The translations under genes were made by a program, and so were the position numbers. This document shows, piece by piece, positions 45,801 to 57,529 of a stretch of DNA of 64,000 nucleotides; positions within the stretch are counted from its first letter, which is position 1, and each line of letters opens with the position of its first letter. Below the pieces are notes generated by a model that was not told the origin of the DNA, did not search any database, and saw only the letters and a program-made list of their open reading frames with translations. The stretch is from Dioscorea cayenensis subsp. rotundata (taxonomy: Eukaryota; Streptophyta; Magnoliopsida; Dioscoreales; Dioscoreaceae): the NCBI RefSeq assembly GCF_009730915.1, contig NC_052476.1:1116001-1180000 (forward strand), written 5' to 3'.

Positions 45801-47280
45801 AATAAAATAAAAATAAAAATATACATTTATGTAAATATATGTTTGCTTTAAATAAACTACTTTTATTTTAAAAAAAAATAGTAAATCACTTAACATAAAT
45901 TAAGAAAAAAATAAATATTGATAAAAAATAATGATGAAGAAAATAAATATTGTATATGAAAATGAAAAACTAGGAAATAAGCGTACAAATAATAATTAAA
46001 CATCTGTATAATAGAGATAAAATAAAGATCATGCATGAAGTTTTCGGAGAATAACAACCATGTAGAATCATTCTTCCCTAATATAAATTAAAATAAATAT
46101 AACTACTTTTTTGGGAATATGGATCATATGCATTGACTTGAATATAAAACAATAGATAAAAAAAAAAAAACACTGATTCATAATCAGGATCATCACAATC
46201 TCTTTATAACATAAAATAACAATAGCACGGGGACATTGAGTAAGACATTTAAACATTTATATCTTGATTAATTGGCCTAGCCAAGCCATGTGAAGCATCA
46301 TCTCCCACTAATTGTGGAATTAAACTAATAATTTGCACCTCATCTTCACTTAACCTCCACCCAAATATGTCTTTGTTCTCTTTTAATCTCTCTTTGTTGA
46401 AACTCTTCGGTAATACACTCACCCCTCGCTCCAATGCCCATCTCAAGCAAATCTAATCGAAAAGGAAACAAATATATATTTATATATTTATGTAAATATA
46501 ATTAATTAATTACTTTTATATATATATATATATTTGCGTAATTGAGCAGATGTTTTTCCTTTAATTAGCTCGAGCAATCTCCTCAATCTCTTTCAAATGC
46601 AGTACTCCACGATTTCCCCAAAAACTTCCGGTACCACCAAGCGGAGAATAAGCACCAACATGAATACAGTTTTTTCGACAAAAATCTATCAATTCATTTT
46701 GTTGCCAAAGAGGATGCATTTCCACCTTGAAAAAAAAATCATAATTAATCTAAAAACAAAACGATCAAAATTTTAATTAAATTTACTTGATTCTCCCAGT
46801 ATTTTATATATATTGAATTTTTTTTAATAAATTTGTAAGTTATTCACTCTAAAAAAAAAAAATTTACCTGATTGACCGAAGGAGGAATCTTAGCATGAGA
46901 AAGAAGAAACTTGAGCTTATCAATTGGGAAGTTACAAACTCCAATGGATTTTGCCAAGCCAAGCTCATAACACTGTTCCATTCCCTCCCAAGTACCTTTT
47001 GAATCAAATGGCATCACATCTTCCTTGGTGAACACATACCTCTTCTCCCCTTTCACTCTCACTGGAGCATGAATTAAATAAAGATCAACATATTTGATGC
47101 CAAGCTCACTACAAGAAAGAATTATTTCAAAGTAAGACATAAGGATCACAATCTTTCTGAATATTCTTGTCTTTCTTCACCTGAGAGATTTGCGAAGTGC
47201 TGGCACTACTGCACCGGGGTAAGTATCGGCAGCGGCAAGTTTGGTGGTGATGAAGAGCTCATCACAGTCTTTAATGATGC

Positions 47281-47931
47281 TGTTGGTGGGGATGGTTCTT
47301 TGAGGAATAAAGAGGAAGAGATTAGAAAGAAAGTAGTGCACAAGTCTTCAACGCGTGGGAAACACTTTCCTTTAGGCTTAATTCGCCTCCACCTAATTTC
47401 AAACCTTGGATGCAAAATGGATTGAATGGCTAATTTCCTTTGAGATACAATGAAGACTCTGAGTATGATTTGCACTTCCAAACTCAAGCAAAGACAACAA
47501 TGGGCTTTTCTAGAAGTGAAAAGCTTCTTATCTTTTGTACGACTCGAAAAGAACAAAGCAAATGAACTTGTGAGGAGTTTGTTTTTCATTCAATTAACTT
47601 GAATGATGATAGGAGATTATTTTTATAGGAATGAAGTGGTGTTTAGTAAAGAGACACACCACTTCAATAATGAGTGTCATTTAAAAAGACACACCACTTC
47701 ATTATACCACTTCAATAAAAAGACACATTATTTCATTAATGAGACACCACTTATTAAATAGACACACCACTTTACTAATGAGAAACTATTTTGATTAATT
47801 AGACATCTTTTCAAATAAAATAAAATAATCATTCATTAATTAATGAAATTACAAATGATAAGCTCTCATTAGTTGTATTACAAGTGGTGTTTATTACATT
47901 AATGTCTTTTCATTTTTAAAATCCTCTCACA
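47281..47931 (-). repeat. 3' LTR of the Copia element
   Basis: On the element strand it begins TGTGAGAGGATTTT and ends CCACCAACA. It is 651 bp against 664 bp for the other LTR, the difference being mostly single-base indels and one diverged stretch near 47495-47530. Confidence 0.92.
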
Positions 47932-48590
47932 ATCCCCCACCATTTTGAAAATGAACACAAATTCCGATCACTTTGGAAATCTCATGTTTTTAGTAAAAGT
48001 ATCTTTAGGACTTGAACTTTCACCTAGCAAAACATAGTTTCACCCATCCGAAATAATATGGTAGACAAGCTTTGAACCAATTATCCCATTTGAACAAGTG
48101 TACATGCCTTACGCATAAGATCTCAAACCATTGTATGTCACTGAAGTTGACACAATTAAAATGACCTTGTGTCTAGTATCCCTTTCATGAGAGCTTTTCG
48201 AGTCAAGCCCTTAGATTCCAAGAAGCGGCCCCACTTCACTCTCACATAGGTAGACTCTATCAAGAGCACCACCATGACAGGCACTCCAACAAATATATGC
48301 TTGTAGGTCTATTAAGAGCTAAAGCTCAACCTTCCTCTTGTAAACTCATGGTAACCAAGTACTTTTCAATCTTGGGATGTATACAAATCAAGTACTTACA
48401 ATTACTCTAATAGTGTACTTTCACCATTGAACTCAAGACCTGATGATACTCAAGTGTGAGTTGGGTTTCCACCATTGGTAATTATGATTTTATGGGTTTC
48501 AATCACATCCCCTTTGATGTTTTTTACACCATATCCCTTGTCAATCCTTTCGTCACAGGATCCGCAAGATTTAATTCAGACCGTATATAA

Positions 48591-48899
48591 TTAATCAAAA
48601 TTACCCCACTTATAAATCAACTCTTTTACAAAGCTATGTCTTAGTACAATATGTCGAGATTTTCCATTATAAACTTGGCTATAAGCCTTTGAAAGTGTAG
48701 ACTGATTATCACAATGTATAGATATTGGTGCCATTGGCTTGGGCCATATAGGAATTTCAAGTAATAAGTTTCTAAGCCATTCTGCTTCCTTACCACATGC
48801 AGCCAATGCTATAAATTCAGATGCCATGGTGGAGTCTGCAATACATGTCTGCTTCTTTGATCCCAAGAAATAGCACCCCCACCAAGTGTGTAGACCCAT
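48591..48899 (-). pseudogene. Copia RNase H fragment
   Basis: Contains STMASEFIALAACGKEAEWL, HCDNQSTLSKAYS and KSRHIVLRHSFVKELI, which are standard RNase H motifs of Copia Pol. It is out of frame with the RT upstream (frameshift at about 48830-48870) and runs into a stop after KWGNFD. Part of the decayed polyprotein. Confidence 0.9.
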
Positions 48900-49954
48900 C
48901 CACTTGTAGAAGCATGATCCTCAGTGTGATTTACCCAACTAGCATCTGTATATCCTTCTAAATTTGAAGGATTACCACTATAGATTAGACTATAATTTAT
49001 TGTTCCTTTCAAATATTTTAATACTCTATACACAACATGCCAGTGGTCTTTACTTGGATTTCTTGTGTATCTACTTAACCTTCCTACAGCATAAGCTGTA
49101 TCTGGTCTTGTACATGTCATGGCATACATCAAGCATCCAATTATTTTAGCATATTCTAGTTGTCTCACAGGACAACCTTTATTTTGTTCCAACTTGATAC
49201 TAGAATCAAATGGTGTAGAAACATGACAACAATTAAAATTATCAAACTTCTTTAATATTTTCTCAATGTAATGAGCTTGGGACATACTAAGATAATTGTT
49301 ATCCTTAATTATTTTAATGCCTAGAATGACATTTGCTTCTCCCATATCTTTCATGTCAAAGTTGTTAGACAAGAATTTCTTTGTTTTCATAACTTCATTG
49401 ATATCAGTGCCAAATATTAACATGTCATCTACATATAAGCAAATTATGACACCTTTTCCGCAATTAAACTTACTATAGACACATTTGTCGGATTCATTAA
49501 TTTTAAACCCATTTGCTAGAATCACTTCAACAAATTTTTGATACCATTGTTTAGGGGCTTGCTTAAGCCCATAAAGACACTTAATTAATTTACACACTTT
49601 GTGTTCTTGACCGGGAACAACAAACCCTTCCGGTTGTTTCATATACACTTCTTCTTCCAATTCTCCATTAAGAAAGGCTATTTTAACATCCATTTGATGT
49701 ATTACAAGATTGTACATTGAAGCAATTGCTATAAGCACTCTAATGGTAGTAATTCTTGCAACAGGTGCATATGTGTCAAAATAATCTATTCCTTCCTTTT
49801 GTGTAAACCCCTTAGCAACTAATCTTGCTTTAAATTTATCAATAGTTCCATCTACTTTTATTTTATTTTTGAAAATCCATTTACAACCAATTGGTTTAGA
49901 ACCAGGTGGGAGATCAACTAGTTTCCATGTTTTATTCCCCATTATTGAGTCCAT
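48809..49954 (-). pseudogene. Copia reverse transcriptase region
   Basis: An open stretch of 381 codons with the full RT (RVT_2) pattern: GCKWIFKNK, ARLVAKGFTQKEGIDYFDTY, HQMDVKIAFLNGELEEEVYM, CLYGLKQAPKQWY, and the catalytic LYVDD. It ends by frameshift into the RNase H frame. One in-frame TAG (49978-49976) separates it from the integrase region, so Pol is not continuous. Confidence 0.93.
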
Positions 49955-49975
49955 TTCATCTTGTATGGCTTCTTT

Positions 49976-51175
49976 CTAAAAGGCTGCATCTTGAGATTTC
50001 ATAGCCTCTTCAAATGTTGTAGGATCACCTTCTATATTAAAACAAATAGGTGCATGACTTTGAATTCTTTCACTTGTTCCTTCAATAAGGATCATGAAGA
50101 AATCCGGGCCATATGTTTTTGCCCTCCTAACCCTCTTAGTCCTTCTATGTTCTACTTCTTCTAATGTATCATTAGAAGAAATATTATCCCCTAGATTGCA
50201 TTTGTTATTTGAATATAACATATCCTTTGGCCTAGGAATAGAATTAAATCTATTTTCTTGAAAAATAGCATCTCTTGATTCAATAACTGTATTTATAGGA
50301 TAAGAATCATTTGGTTCAATTACCAAGAACCGATATGCTTTACTATTTTTAGCATATTCTAGGAAGATACATTCAATTCCTTTTTCACCAATTTTCTTCC
50401 TTTTGGGTTCTGGAACTTTAACTATTGCCCTACAACCCCAAACTTTAAAATAGTTAAGATTGGGTTTTCTTTTCTTCCAAAGTTCATATGGGGTTATCTT
50501 GTTCCTTTTATTAAGAACCCTATTTAATATATAGCATGCAGTTAGCAATGCTTTACCCCAATATCCACTTGTCAAACCAGAGTAAGATAGCAAAGCATTT
50601 GTCATTTCTTTTAATACCCTATTTTTTCTTTCGGCTATACCATTTTGTTGTGGTGAATAAGGAGTAGTTACTTGATAAATTATGCCAATAGACTCAAAAT
50701 ATTTTGCATCATAGTATTCACCTCCTCTATCCGACCTCAAATATTTAATAACAGTTTCACATTGAAGTTCTACTTCAGTTCTAAAAATCTTAAATTTGTG
50801 TAAAACTTCATCTTTTGAATGCATTAAATAAATATAACAATATCGAGTGCAATCATCAATAAATATCACAAAATATTTTTTGCCACCTATAGTAGGCCAA
50901 CCATGTAAATTACAAACATCAGAATGAATCAATTCTAATATTTTAAAATTTCTTTCTACCCTAAGAAAAGATTGTCTTGTTATCTTAGTTAACATACAAG
51001 TAGTGCAAGATTCATGTTGTTTAGAAGTCATTGGAATTAAATCAAGATTCATTATATCATTTAATTTGCGAAAATTAACATGACCCAAACGATAATGCCA
51101 TAAATCACAAGAGTCAACAAAGTAAATATAATTATAACTATTATTATTAATTTTAGCAATGTTCATCTTGAACAT
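49976..51175 (-). pseudogene. Copia integrase region
   Basis: Contains the GAG-pre-integrase zinc motif (WHYRLGHVNFRKL, then CTTCMLTK) and the integrase core with its three acidic residues in IHSDVCN, FIDDCTRYCYIYLM and SPQQNGIAERKNRVL. It continues into the poorly conserved linker (RRTKRVRRAKTYG) before a stop. Open for 399 codons, so this is the best preserved part of the element. Confidence 0.93.
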
Positions 51176-51288
51176 GTTCTCACAACAATAACCTTTGCCT
51201 CACAAACATCCCACCCTTAGAGAGAATAAACTTATCTCCCTCAAAAGACTCGACTTAAACCCAAACTTATTAAGTAAAGGTACGTAAA

Positions 51289-51582
51289 TTAAATTCTTCC
51301 TAACTTTTTGGTACATAATACACATCTTTTCAAAGTAAGAACCTTTCCAGAAGTAAACTCAATTTCAACTATCCCTTTGCCCTTGACTTGGACACTTAAA
51401 GCATTTCCCATGTAGAGCACATTTTCATCTTCTTCTTTGAGTGTCTTGAAGAGATCTTTATTTTTGCACACATGACTAGTTGCACCAGAATCAACCCACC
51501 ATGATTCATTATCTTTAACCATGTTGATTTCAGATATCACGGGCACAAGATTGTCTTTTGAGGAGGAATTCTTCTCTTGCAT
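51289..51582 (-). pseudogene. Copia protease region
   Basis: WWVDSGATSHVCKNKDLF carries the Asp-Ser-Gly aspartic protease active site, preceded at about 51600-51650 by a damaged zinc-knuckle (KVGHY, KECRF). Frame breaks separate it from gag and from integrase. Confidence 0.9.
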
Positions 51583-51783
51583 CTTTTGTAAAAAGCGACA
51601 CTCTTTTCTTTAGTAATGGCCAACCTTCTACGTAAGAAAACAACTTCCTTTCTTTTTCTTGTTATGCTGGCCATCTTGTGCGCATGTAACTCTCTATTGT
51701 ACTTTTTCCTTTTCTTGGAGTTTTTTGTGGGACCCCTTCTTCCAATACAAGTACTTTCTCATGAGCCTTGATATCTTTTAGTA

Positions 51784-52367
51784 TCATCTTGCTTTTCTAT
51801 ACTCCTCTTCCAAGCGAAGATGATTTTCAATCTGCTCAAGAGATATATCTTCCTTTTTATGCTTGAGATTCTTTTTGAAATCTTTCCATGACGGAGGAAG
51901 CTTGTCTATAATTGAGGAGACAATGATAGACTCATCCATATGCATGTTATGTTGCTTGAAGTTATTCAAAATATGTTCAATTTCATGCATTTGTTCCATG
52001 ATAGATTTTCCATCAATCATCTTAAAGTTATTAAAACGACTCACAAGAAATTTCTTACTTATTACATCCTCTCGCATGTACGCTTGCTCTAGTTTCCTCC
52101 CAAAGTTCTTTTCGCCGAGATTGAGTCTTGATAAACATAAAAAGTGCATCACTAAGCCCATTGAGAATATGTCCAATGCAAAATGAAATCATCATTTTCC
52201 CACTTTTGCCTTTCTCTAATTTCCAGAACTGGTCTCTCCTTCTATTTCTTCGGGTTTGAAGTAGTGAGAACATACTCCACCTTCAATGTAATGAGGAGAA
52301 ATTTCATCTTCTTTTGCCATCTTAGAAAGTTTCCGCCTTCAAACCTCTCAACTTCACAAAAGTTCAT
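51784..52367 (-). pseudogene. Copia Gag region, broken
   Basis: Starts MNFCEVERFEGGNFLRWQKK at 52367, with a TAG at about 52244. It continues in other frames with MHEIEHILNNF, SIIDKLPPSWKDFKKNLKH and LRLEEEYRK, a UBN2-type Gag domain. At least two frame breaks are present. Confidence 0.85.
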
Positions 52368-52419
52368 GGTTAAATCCTTCAAAGAGCCATTTGTTGCAAG
52401 AGGAATTAAGCCTAAAGAT

Positions 52420-53083
52420 TGTTAGTGGAGATGGTTCTTTTGAGGAATAAAGAGGAAGAGATTAGAAAAAGAAATAGTGCACAAGTCTTCAAGCGTGGGA
52501 AACACTTTCCTTTGCAGCTTAATTCGCCTCCACCCTAATTTCAAACCCTTGGATGCAAAACTGGATTAAATGCCGAATTTCCTTTTAGGATACGATGAAG
52601 ACCCTGAGTATGGTTTGCACTTCCAAACTCAAGCAAAGACAACAGATGATTACGAGAGTCGAAAGTTTGTTTCTATTTTTGATGCACTCAAAGAACAAAG
52701 TCAAAATGAACTTATGAGGAGTTTGTTTTTTTCATTCAATTAATTTGAATGATGATAGGAGATTATTTTTTATAGGAATGAAGTGGTGTTTTAGTAAAGA
52801 GACACCACTTTCAATAACGAGTGTCATTTAAAAAGACACACCACTTCATTATACCACTTCAATAAAAAAAGACACATTATTTCATTAACTGAGACACCAC
52901 TTATTAAATAGACACTACCACTTTTACTAATGAGAAACTATTTTGATTAATTAGACATCTTTTCAAATAAAATAAAATAATCATTCATTAATTAATGAAA
53001 TTACAAATGATAAGCTCTCATTAGTTGTATTACAAGTGGTGTTTATTACATTAATGTCTTTTCATTTTTAAAATCCTCTCACA
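52420..53083 (-). repeat. 5' LTR of the Copia element
   Basis: 664 bp. Contains TATTTTTTATAGG-like promoter sequence and a set of GACACACCACTT-type short repeats (about 52800-52930) that also appear in the partner LTR. Confidence 0.92.
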
Positions 53084-53293
53084 GATACCGCTTCGAATAG
53101 CTCGAGAAATAGCTTGGCCAAGAGGATGCTCAGATTGATAGAGACTCGCGGTATCAAAGTGACGGTAGCCGAGTTTCATGGCTTCAAAGATTGCCGTCTC
53201 AATGAGCTATGGGTCGGGGATTGGATATACTGCAGTTCCCATGCCGAGCATGGGAAATTTTCCTCCAGAGCTCAGAATTATTTTGGTCTGCAT

Positions 53294-53640
53294 CTCTTCA
53301 GTGCTCTGTTTTCTTTGATATGATATATATATAGATCTATACTTTCAATTTGTAAGACATCCGTCCAATTGAGGAAGCAGTCAAGTAATGATTAAAAACA
53401 TAATCACGGTCTAACTGTTACTCCAACTAAGTAAATATAATTTCAATATATAAATATATATATCAATCAATCTATCTTGTTTTTTTTTATGATCATCGAT
53501 ATTATAATTTCAGCATTCATCAATAATGCATGAATTGAATTTGAAGTTTTGAACTATACCTCTGTGTTTTTTTTAGGAACTATACCTCTGAGTTTACTTT
53601 GGTCCATGTAAACAGAAAGGTTTAACTTCACATCCATTGT
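53294..53640 (-). repeat. AKR1 upstream flank, duplicated before AKR2
   Basis: AGATCTATACTTTCAATT, then GTAAGACATCCGTCCAATTG, and later CATTCATCAATAATGCATGA and TTTACTTTGGTCCATGTAAA recur in the same order at about 58555-58765. This is probably the shared promoter region of the AKR genes on the minus strand. Confidence 0.7.
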
Positions 53641-55520
53641 CTTTACCTTCATGGTAGGGTATATAATGAATATATGTGTTTGATAAAAAACATGTAGATT
53701 AATTATAAAAGTATTTTATTATATAAAAATATAAATTACTATAAATATATTTTTTTTAAAAATTATTTTATGTCCAATATAGCAAGGAGACATATATAAA
53801 TAGGGATTGACTATGTTATTGGTGGTCTAAACGTACTTTATATATGTAATATGAAAATAGAGTTTTTACTAATGCAAATGTTGCTGTTGATCAAAAGATA
53901 GCTTTTTTTTAAAAAAAAACTCTAATATACATATTAGTTGTTTGGAGCAAGAGAAGTAATCATTTCTTCAATATTAAGAGTGAAAAGTTCAAAGCATGCA
54001 ATGTTTCTCTTCTCTTCCATTCCTAGTGGAACCCTATGGCTATGATTCCTTTCATTTCTTATATTGTAGTTGCCATATCTCTGCAAAATTGTTGTTGTTT
54101 TCTGCCTGGACCCATGTCTAATAAACTATTGTATTTTGTTGTTGTTTTTTTGTCATTTTATCTTTTCACATTATTGTTGTAGTCTGTCTGTATTATTTGA
54201 GATGATTACACACATGTAAAATTTTTGTAAAGTAATTTTGAACTATTATATACATATATTTATAATTAATCAATTATTAATAAAATATTAATAAAAATTA
54301 TTTATCCTAATTAGATGAGAATGTTTTTTTTAAATAAAATATGGTTTATCTATTTTCATAAAAAAAAAGATGAGATTTCTGGCAGCTTGCACCTTACCCA
54401 TTGGCATGGTGAGGATTTTAGTCAGCTTTTTTCTGTATTTGTCCAATTTCTCTCCTTTTGTTTTTTTAATAAAATTATGATTTATCTATTTAAGAAAAAA
54501 AAAATTCATGTCAGCTAGATATTGGACACACACCCGTTCTTTCCAACTTAAGTGAAGCACCATGCATGTGTATGGATGTCTATTTATCTCTCTTTTATTT
54601 GGGTCAGATCATGTGGATGCATGTTGTTACAACCATCATGCACATGATTAATTCAATAACCACTCTCTTTTTTATGTTTTTTTCGAAGGCGACAAGCACC
54701 GTGGTCTGTCTCTACTTCAACCCATAAATCTTAACTTGATACTAAGATATATATATACACACATACATACATATATATATATACATACATCATTACCCAT
54801 CATCACACATGATCATCTCTTTCTATGTCTTAATGGTCTGTCTCTGTTTCAACCCACAAATCTTAACATGATACTAAGATATACACACACATGTATGATG
54901 CATATATACATGCATCATCCTCCATCATCACACATGATCATATCTTTCTATATCGTAGCAAGAGTATCCCCCCAAAAGGTCACAAGGGCTCCACCTCCCA
55001 GCACCAATCGGTAGATATATGGTTGCCATTTTCTCTGATTTTTTGTATTTTTCTTAAAATCCACTCCACATGATTTAAAGAGCGTTAAGATAATCACTAA
55101 TTCACTCAAAAAGATTATGAGAGACAAAGTTTCTAAAATATCCTAATTAGAGATGTACTCACTATTTTCTATAATTACGTCAAGTCTATACTAGGTGGGA
55201 ATTTTTTTCGTCACATATTATACCAAACATGATAGCTAGGGCTTTCTGGTGGTGTTTATATAAAAAAAAAAATTTATTTGGTTTGCGGAACAATGATGGC
55301 CGATGATAAAAATTCTAGTGGCTTTTCTAATCCATGAAAAACAATAAATGTGTCTCTCTTTTAACTATAGTGCTTGTGTTGCTTTATTTTTGGTTCCTTT
55401 ACACTCTTAGCACACCCAGTTCTGCTTACTAAGTTGTCCAAATACTTAGAGATCATTTATGCAAATTAGGAGCTTACTAAAGCCTTGAAAGACCCTAGAA
55501 TTAGTTAGTTAGATCATTTG
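53640..55520. other. No gene seen; one tandem duplication
   Basis: About 54706-54825 and 54836-54960 are tandem copies (GGTCTGTCTCT, then TTCAACCCA, AAATCTTAAC, CATCACACATGATCAT). Otherwise AT-rich sequence with TA arrays. Small frames here show no motif. Confidence 0.5.
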
Positions 55521-56300
55521 TTAAAAAAAAAAAAACAAAAACAAAAAGAGCTACCACCTTTAATGTGTGAAGCCACTTCTGAAAAGTCGGATACCAAGTA
55601 TGCCATATTGGGAGAAAGGGCTACCTCAAAGGATGTGTGAAAGCTACTGTTTTAGAAAAAAAAAAATGATGATGGAATAAAAAGAAAGAAAAAAAAGATG
55701 AAAAATATATATATATATATATATATATAAGTAAATAAGTTTGGGGGTTTCAATTAGAGGTTAGGTGGGTTCTTATTTTTGCATAAATGAACAAGAGTTC
55801 AAGGATAGCGAAGTAGCAAAGACTGGACACACACACACATGGAACCTTAAATGGAGTAAGATTTGCTCTCTAGTTGAAATTGTAGACCGTGCTTAAAATT
55901 TCTTTTTATGGGTTTGAAAAATCCAACTTTGAGGCCGGAGTTTCACTTATGCTGCTGTTAATCACATTTCATTGTTTCATGATATTTTTCTTTCTCTTTC
56001 TTTTGTTCGAGGGCGAACAAAACTCTAAGTTTGGGGGTATTTGATGAGTATAATTTGCACTTAATATATAGACCTTCTTTAACACATAATGAATTAAATT
56101 TGAATTATTTTAAACCAATTTTACTCATAATGTTGGTATTATTGCATTGTAGGAAAGAAAGAGAATGATTCGAAGGAAGAACATGTAAAGGCACAAGATT
56201 GGAGAAAGAAGAGCAAAGTTTCAACAAAGAGGGAACAAGCAAAATAGAAAATCTAGCACCTAGGCGCTAGCATGCAGCGCTTAGGCGCTACAACATTAAG
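55520..56300 (+). mobile_element. Ty3/gypsy (Tat-like) 3' internal end plus LTR fragment
   Basis: The string TTCGAGGGCGAACAAAACTC, followed by TAAGTTTGGGGGTATTTGATGAG (about 56010-56048), is the polypurine tract/LTR junction type I associate with Tat-lineage gypsy elements. A second AAGTTTGGGGG lies at about 55737. The presumed LTR start at about 56043 runs to AGCACCTAGGCGCTAGC, a GGCGCTA-repeat motif common in such LTRs. No RT or integrase is visible, so only a fragment remains. Confidence 0.55.
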
Positions 56301-56307
56301 AGGTGCA

Positions 56308-56395
56308 AAACCAAGTAGAGTATCATTGTTATTTATCTTCTTGCACTGAGTAACCATGCTAATTTTATAAACATCTTCTTGAGTTAATTTTATAC
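56308..56395 (-). pseudogene. Aldo-keto reductase exon 4 fragment (AKR3 type)
   Basis: Matches 61135-61222 nearly base for base (ATCTTCTTGCACTGAGTAAC and TTTTATAAACATCTTCTTGA). On the minus strand it reads QEDVYKISM, a piece of the AKR C-terminal region. Confidence 0.55.
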
Positions 56396-56404
56396 ACACA
56401 TTGA

Positions 56405-56625
56405 TGTTGTTTGTTTTTTTTTTTTGGAAATAAATGTGGATAAATCACAGATTTATTGAAATAAAAGCAGAAGTATAAGGAAAAAGTGAAAGTACAAGGA
56501 TAGAGTCATCACTCACCAGTGATGAGGAAAAACAGAGAAACAAAAGAAAGAGAAAGAGTAAACAGAGATAAAAAGCTAAGTAGACGGAAGAAACCGTATG
56601 GCATCTCAGGCCTACTTAGACAGAC
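56405..56625 (-). repeat. Dispersed retroposon-like repeat with poly-T head, copy 1
   Basis: A poly-T run followed by AAATAAATGTGGATAAAT, TTTATTGAAATAAAA and a purine-rich body ending near GGCCTACTTAGACAG. A second copy lies at about 59636-59800. A poly-T head suggests a minus-strand retroposon tail; the family is not identified. Confidence 0.5.
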
Positions 56626-56629
56626 GTCA

Positions 56630-56800
56630 AGATCATTTGCATTGAAGATTTTTAAAATATGATTTAATGATCATGCAGTTCTTTTTCATCAGTGTCTTAC
56701 CCAATAGCTACAAAAAAGAGTATTCATTTCTTAAGCAAGACACTAACTCCTTATTCTATTGCTCATCTTAAGCAAATCTAATACAAAATAAAAATAAAAA
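56630..56800. pseudogene. Junction fragment: T3 last-intron end plus AKR exon 4 remnant
   Basis: 56638-56690 matches the end of the last intron and start of exon 7 of T3 (45152-45205: TGCATTGAAGATTT, then TAATGATCATGCAGTTCTTT). Directly after it, 56700-56795 on the minus strand carries ICLR-AIE-GVSVL, like the remnant at 45750-45800. The block marks a duplication that carried the T3/AKR boundary here. Confidence 0.7.
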
Positions 56801-57259
56801 TGAATACATTTATGTTAATATATATTTCATTCAAATAAGCTATTTTTTTTTAAAAAAAACACATAAATAACATAATATATATTTCTTAAAAACAAAGAAA
56901 GATAAATATGGGTAAAGAAGTAACGGGGAAGAAAATAAAAATCAGACATGAAAATAAAAAAAACTGAGATATAAGTGCACAAGCCATAATTAAACATAAC
57001 TATAGTAGAGACAAGATAAACATGATGCATAAAGTTTGGGCCAATGACAGTTGTGTAGAATCTTTCTCCCATAACATAAATCAAATAAAATATAATTATC
57101 TTTTTTGAAATACAGACCTATATGCGTTGACTTGAATAAAAATATCAGGAGATACAAATAAAAAATCCTCAAAGAAATCATAGCTTATTCATAATCAGGA
57201 TCATCACAATCTCTTTATAACTTAAAATAACAACATCACGGGGACATTGATTAAGACAT

Positions 57260-57495
57260 TTAAACATTTATATCTTGACTAATTGGCCTAGCCAGGCCAT
57301 GTGAAGCATCATCTCCCACTAATTGTGGAATTAAACTAATAATTTGCACCTCATCTTCACTTAACCTCCACCCAAATATGTCCTTATTCTCTTCTAATCT
57401 CTCTTTGTTGAAACTCTTCGGTAATACACTCACCCCTTGCTCCAATGCCCATCTCAAGCAAATCTAATAAGAAAGATAACAAATATGTATTTATA

Positions 57496-57529
<34 letters not shown>

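Larger units (their letters stand above)
47281..53083 (-). mobile_element. Copia-superfamily LTR retrotransposon inserted in AKR1
   Basis: Flanked by long terminal repeats (47281-47931 and 52420-53083) and oriented opposite to the given strand. The order gag, protease, integrase, RT, RNase H defines Copia. Next to the 3' LTR, the complement of 47932-47947 is a polypurine tract (GGTGGGGGAT). The target-site duplication is GATGC (47276-47280) on one side and GATAC (53084-53088) on the other; AKR2 has GATAC at this place. The primer-binding region next to the 5' LTR is not a clear match to initiator tRNA-Met. The LTRs differ by many substitutions and indels and the coding region has several stops, so it is old and non-autonomous. 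Confidence 0.95.
46249..53293 (-). pseudogene. Aldo-keto reductase AKR1, split by a Copia element
   Basis: Exon 1 starts at 53293, runs to 53084, is interrupted by the element, and resumes 47280-47181. Without the element and its 5-bp duplication it is 305 nt, exactly the length in AKR2. Exon 2 is 47108-46868, exon 3 about 46725-46546 and exon 4 46452-46249. Apart from the insertion, codon 29 is TAG (53209-53207; Glu in AKR2). Exon 3 has TAA at 46563-46561, a frameshift and a lost donor. Exons 2 and 4 remain open (YLIHAPVRV, PKSFNKERLKENKDIFGWRLSEDE). The enzyme cannot be made. Identity to AKR2 is high throughout, so loss is fairly recent. Confidence 0.92.

Noticed and set aside
54706-54960. 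CRISPR-like or regulatory direct repeats
   Set aside because: This is a single tandem duplication of about 130 bp in plant nuclear DNA with no spacer regularity.
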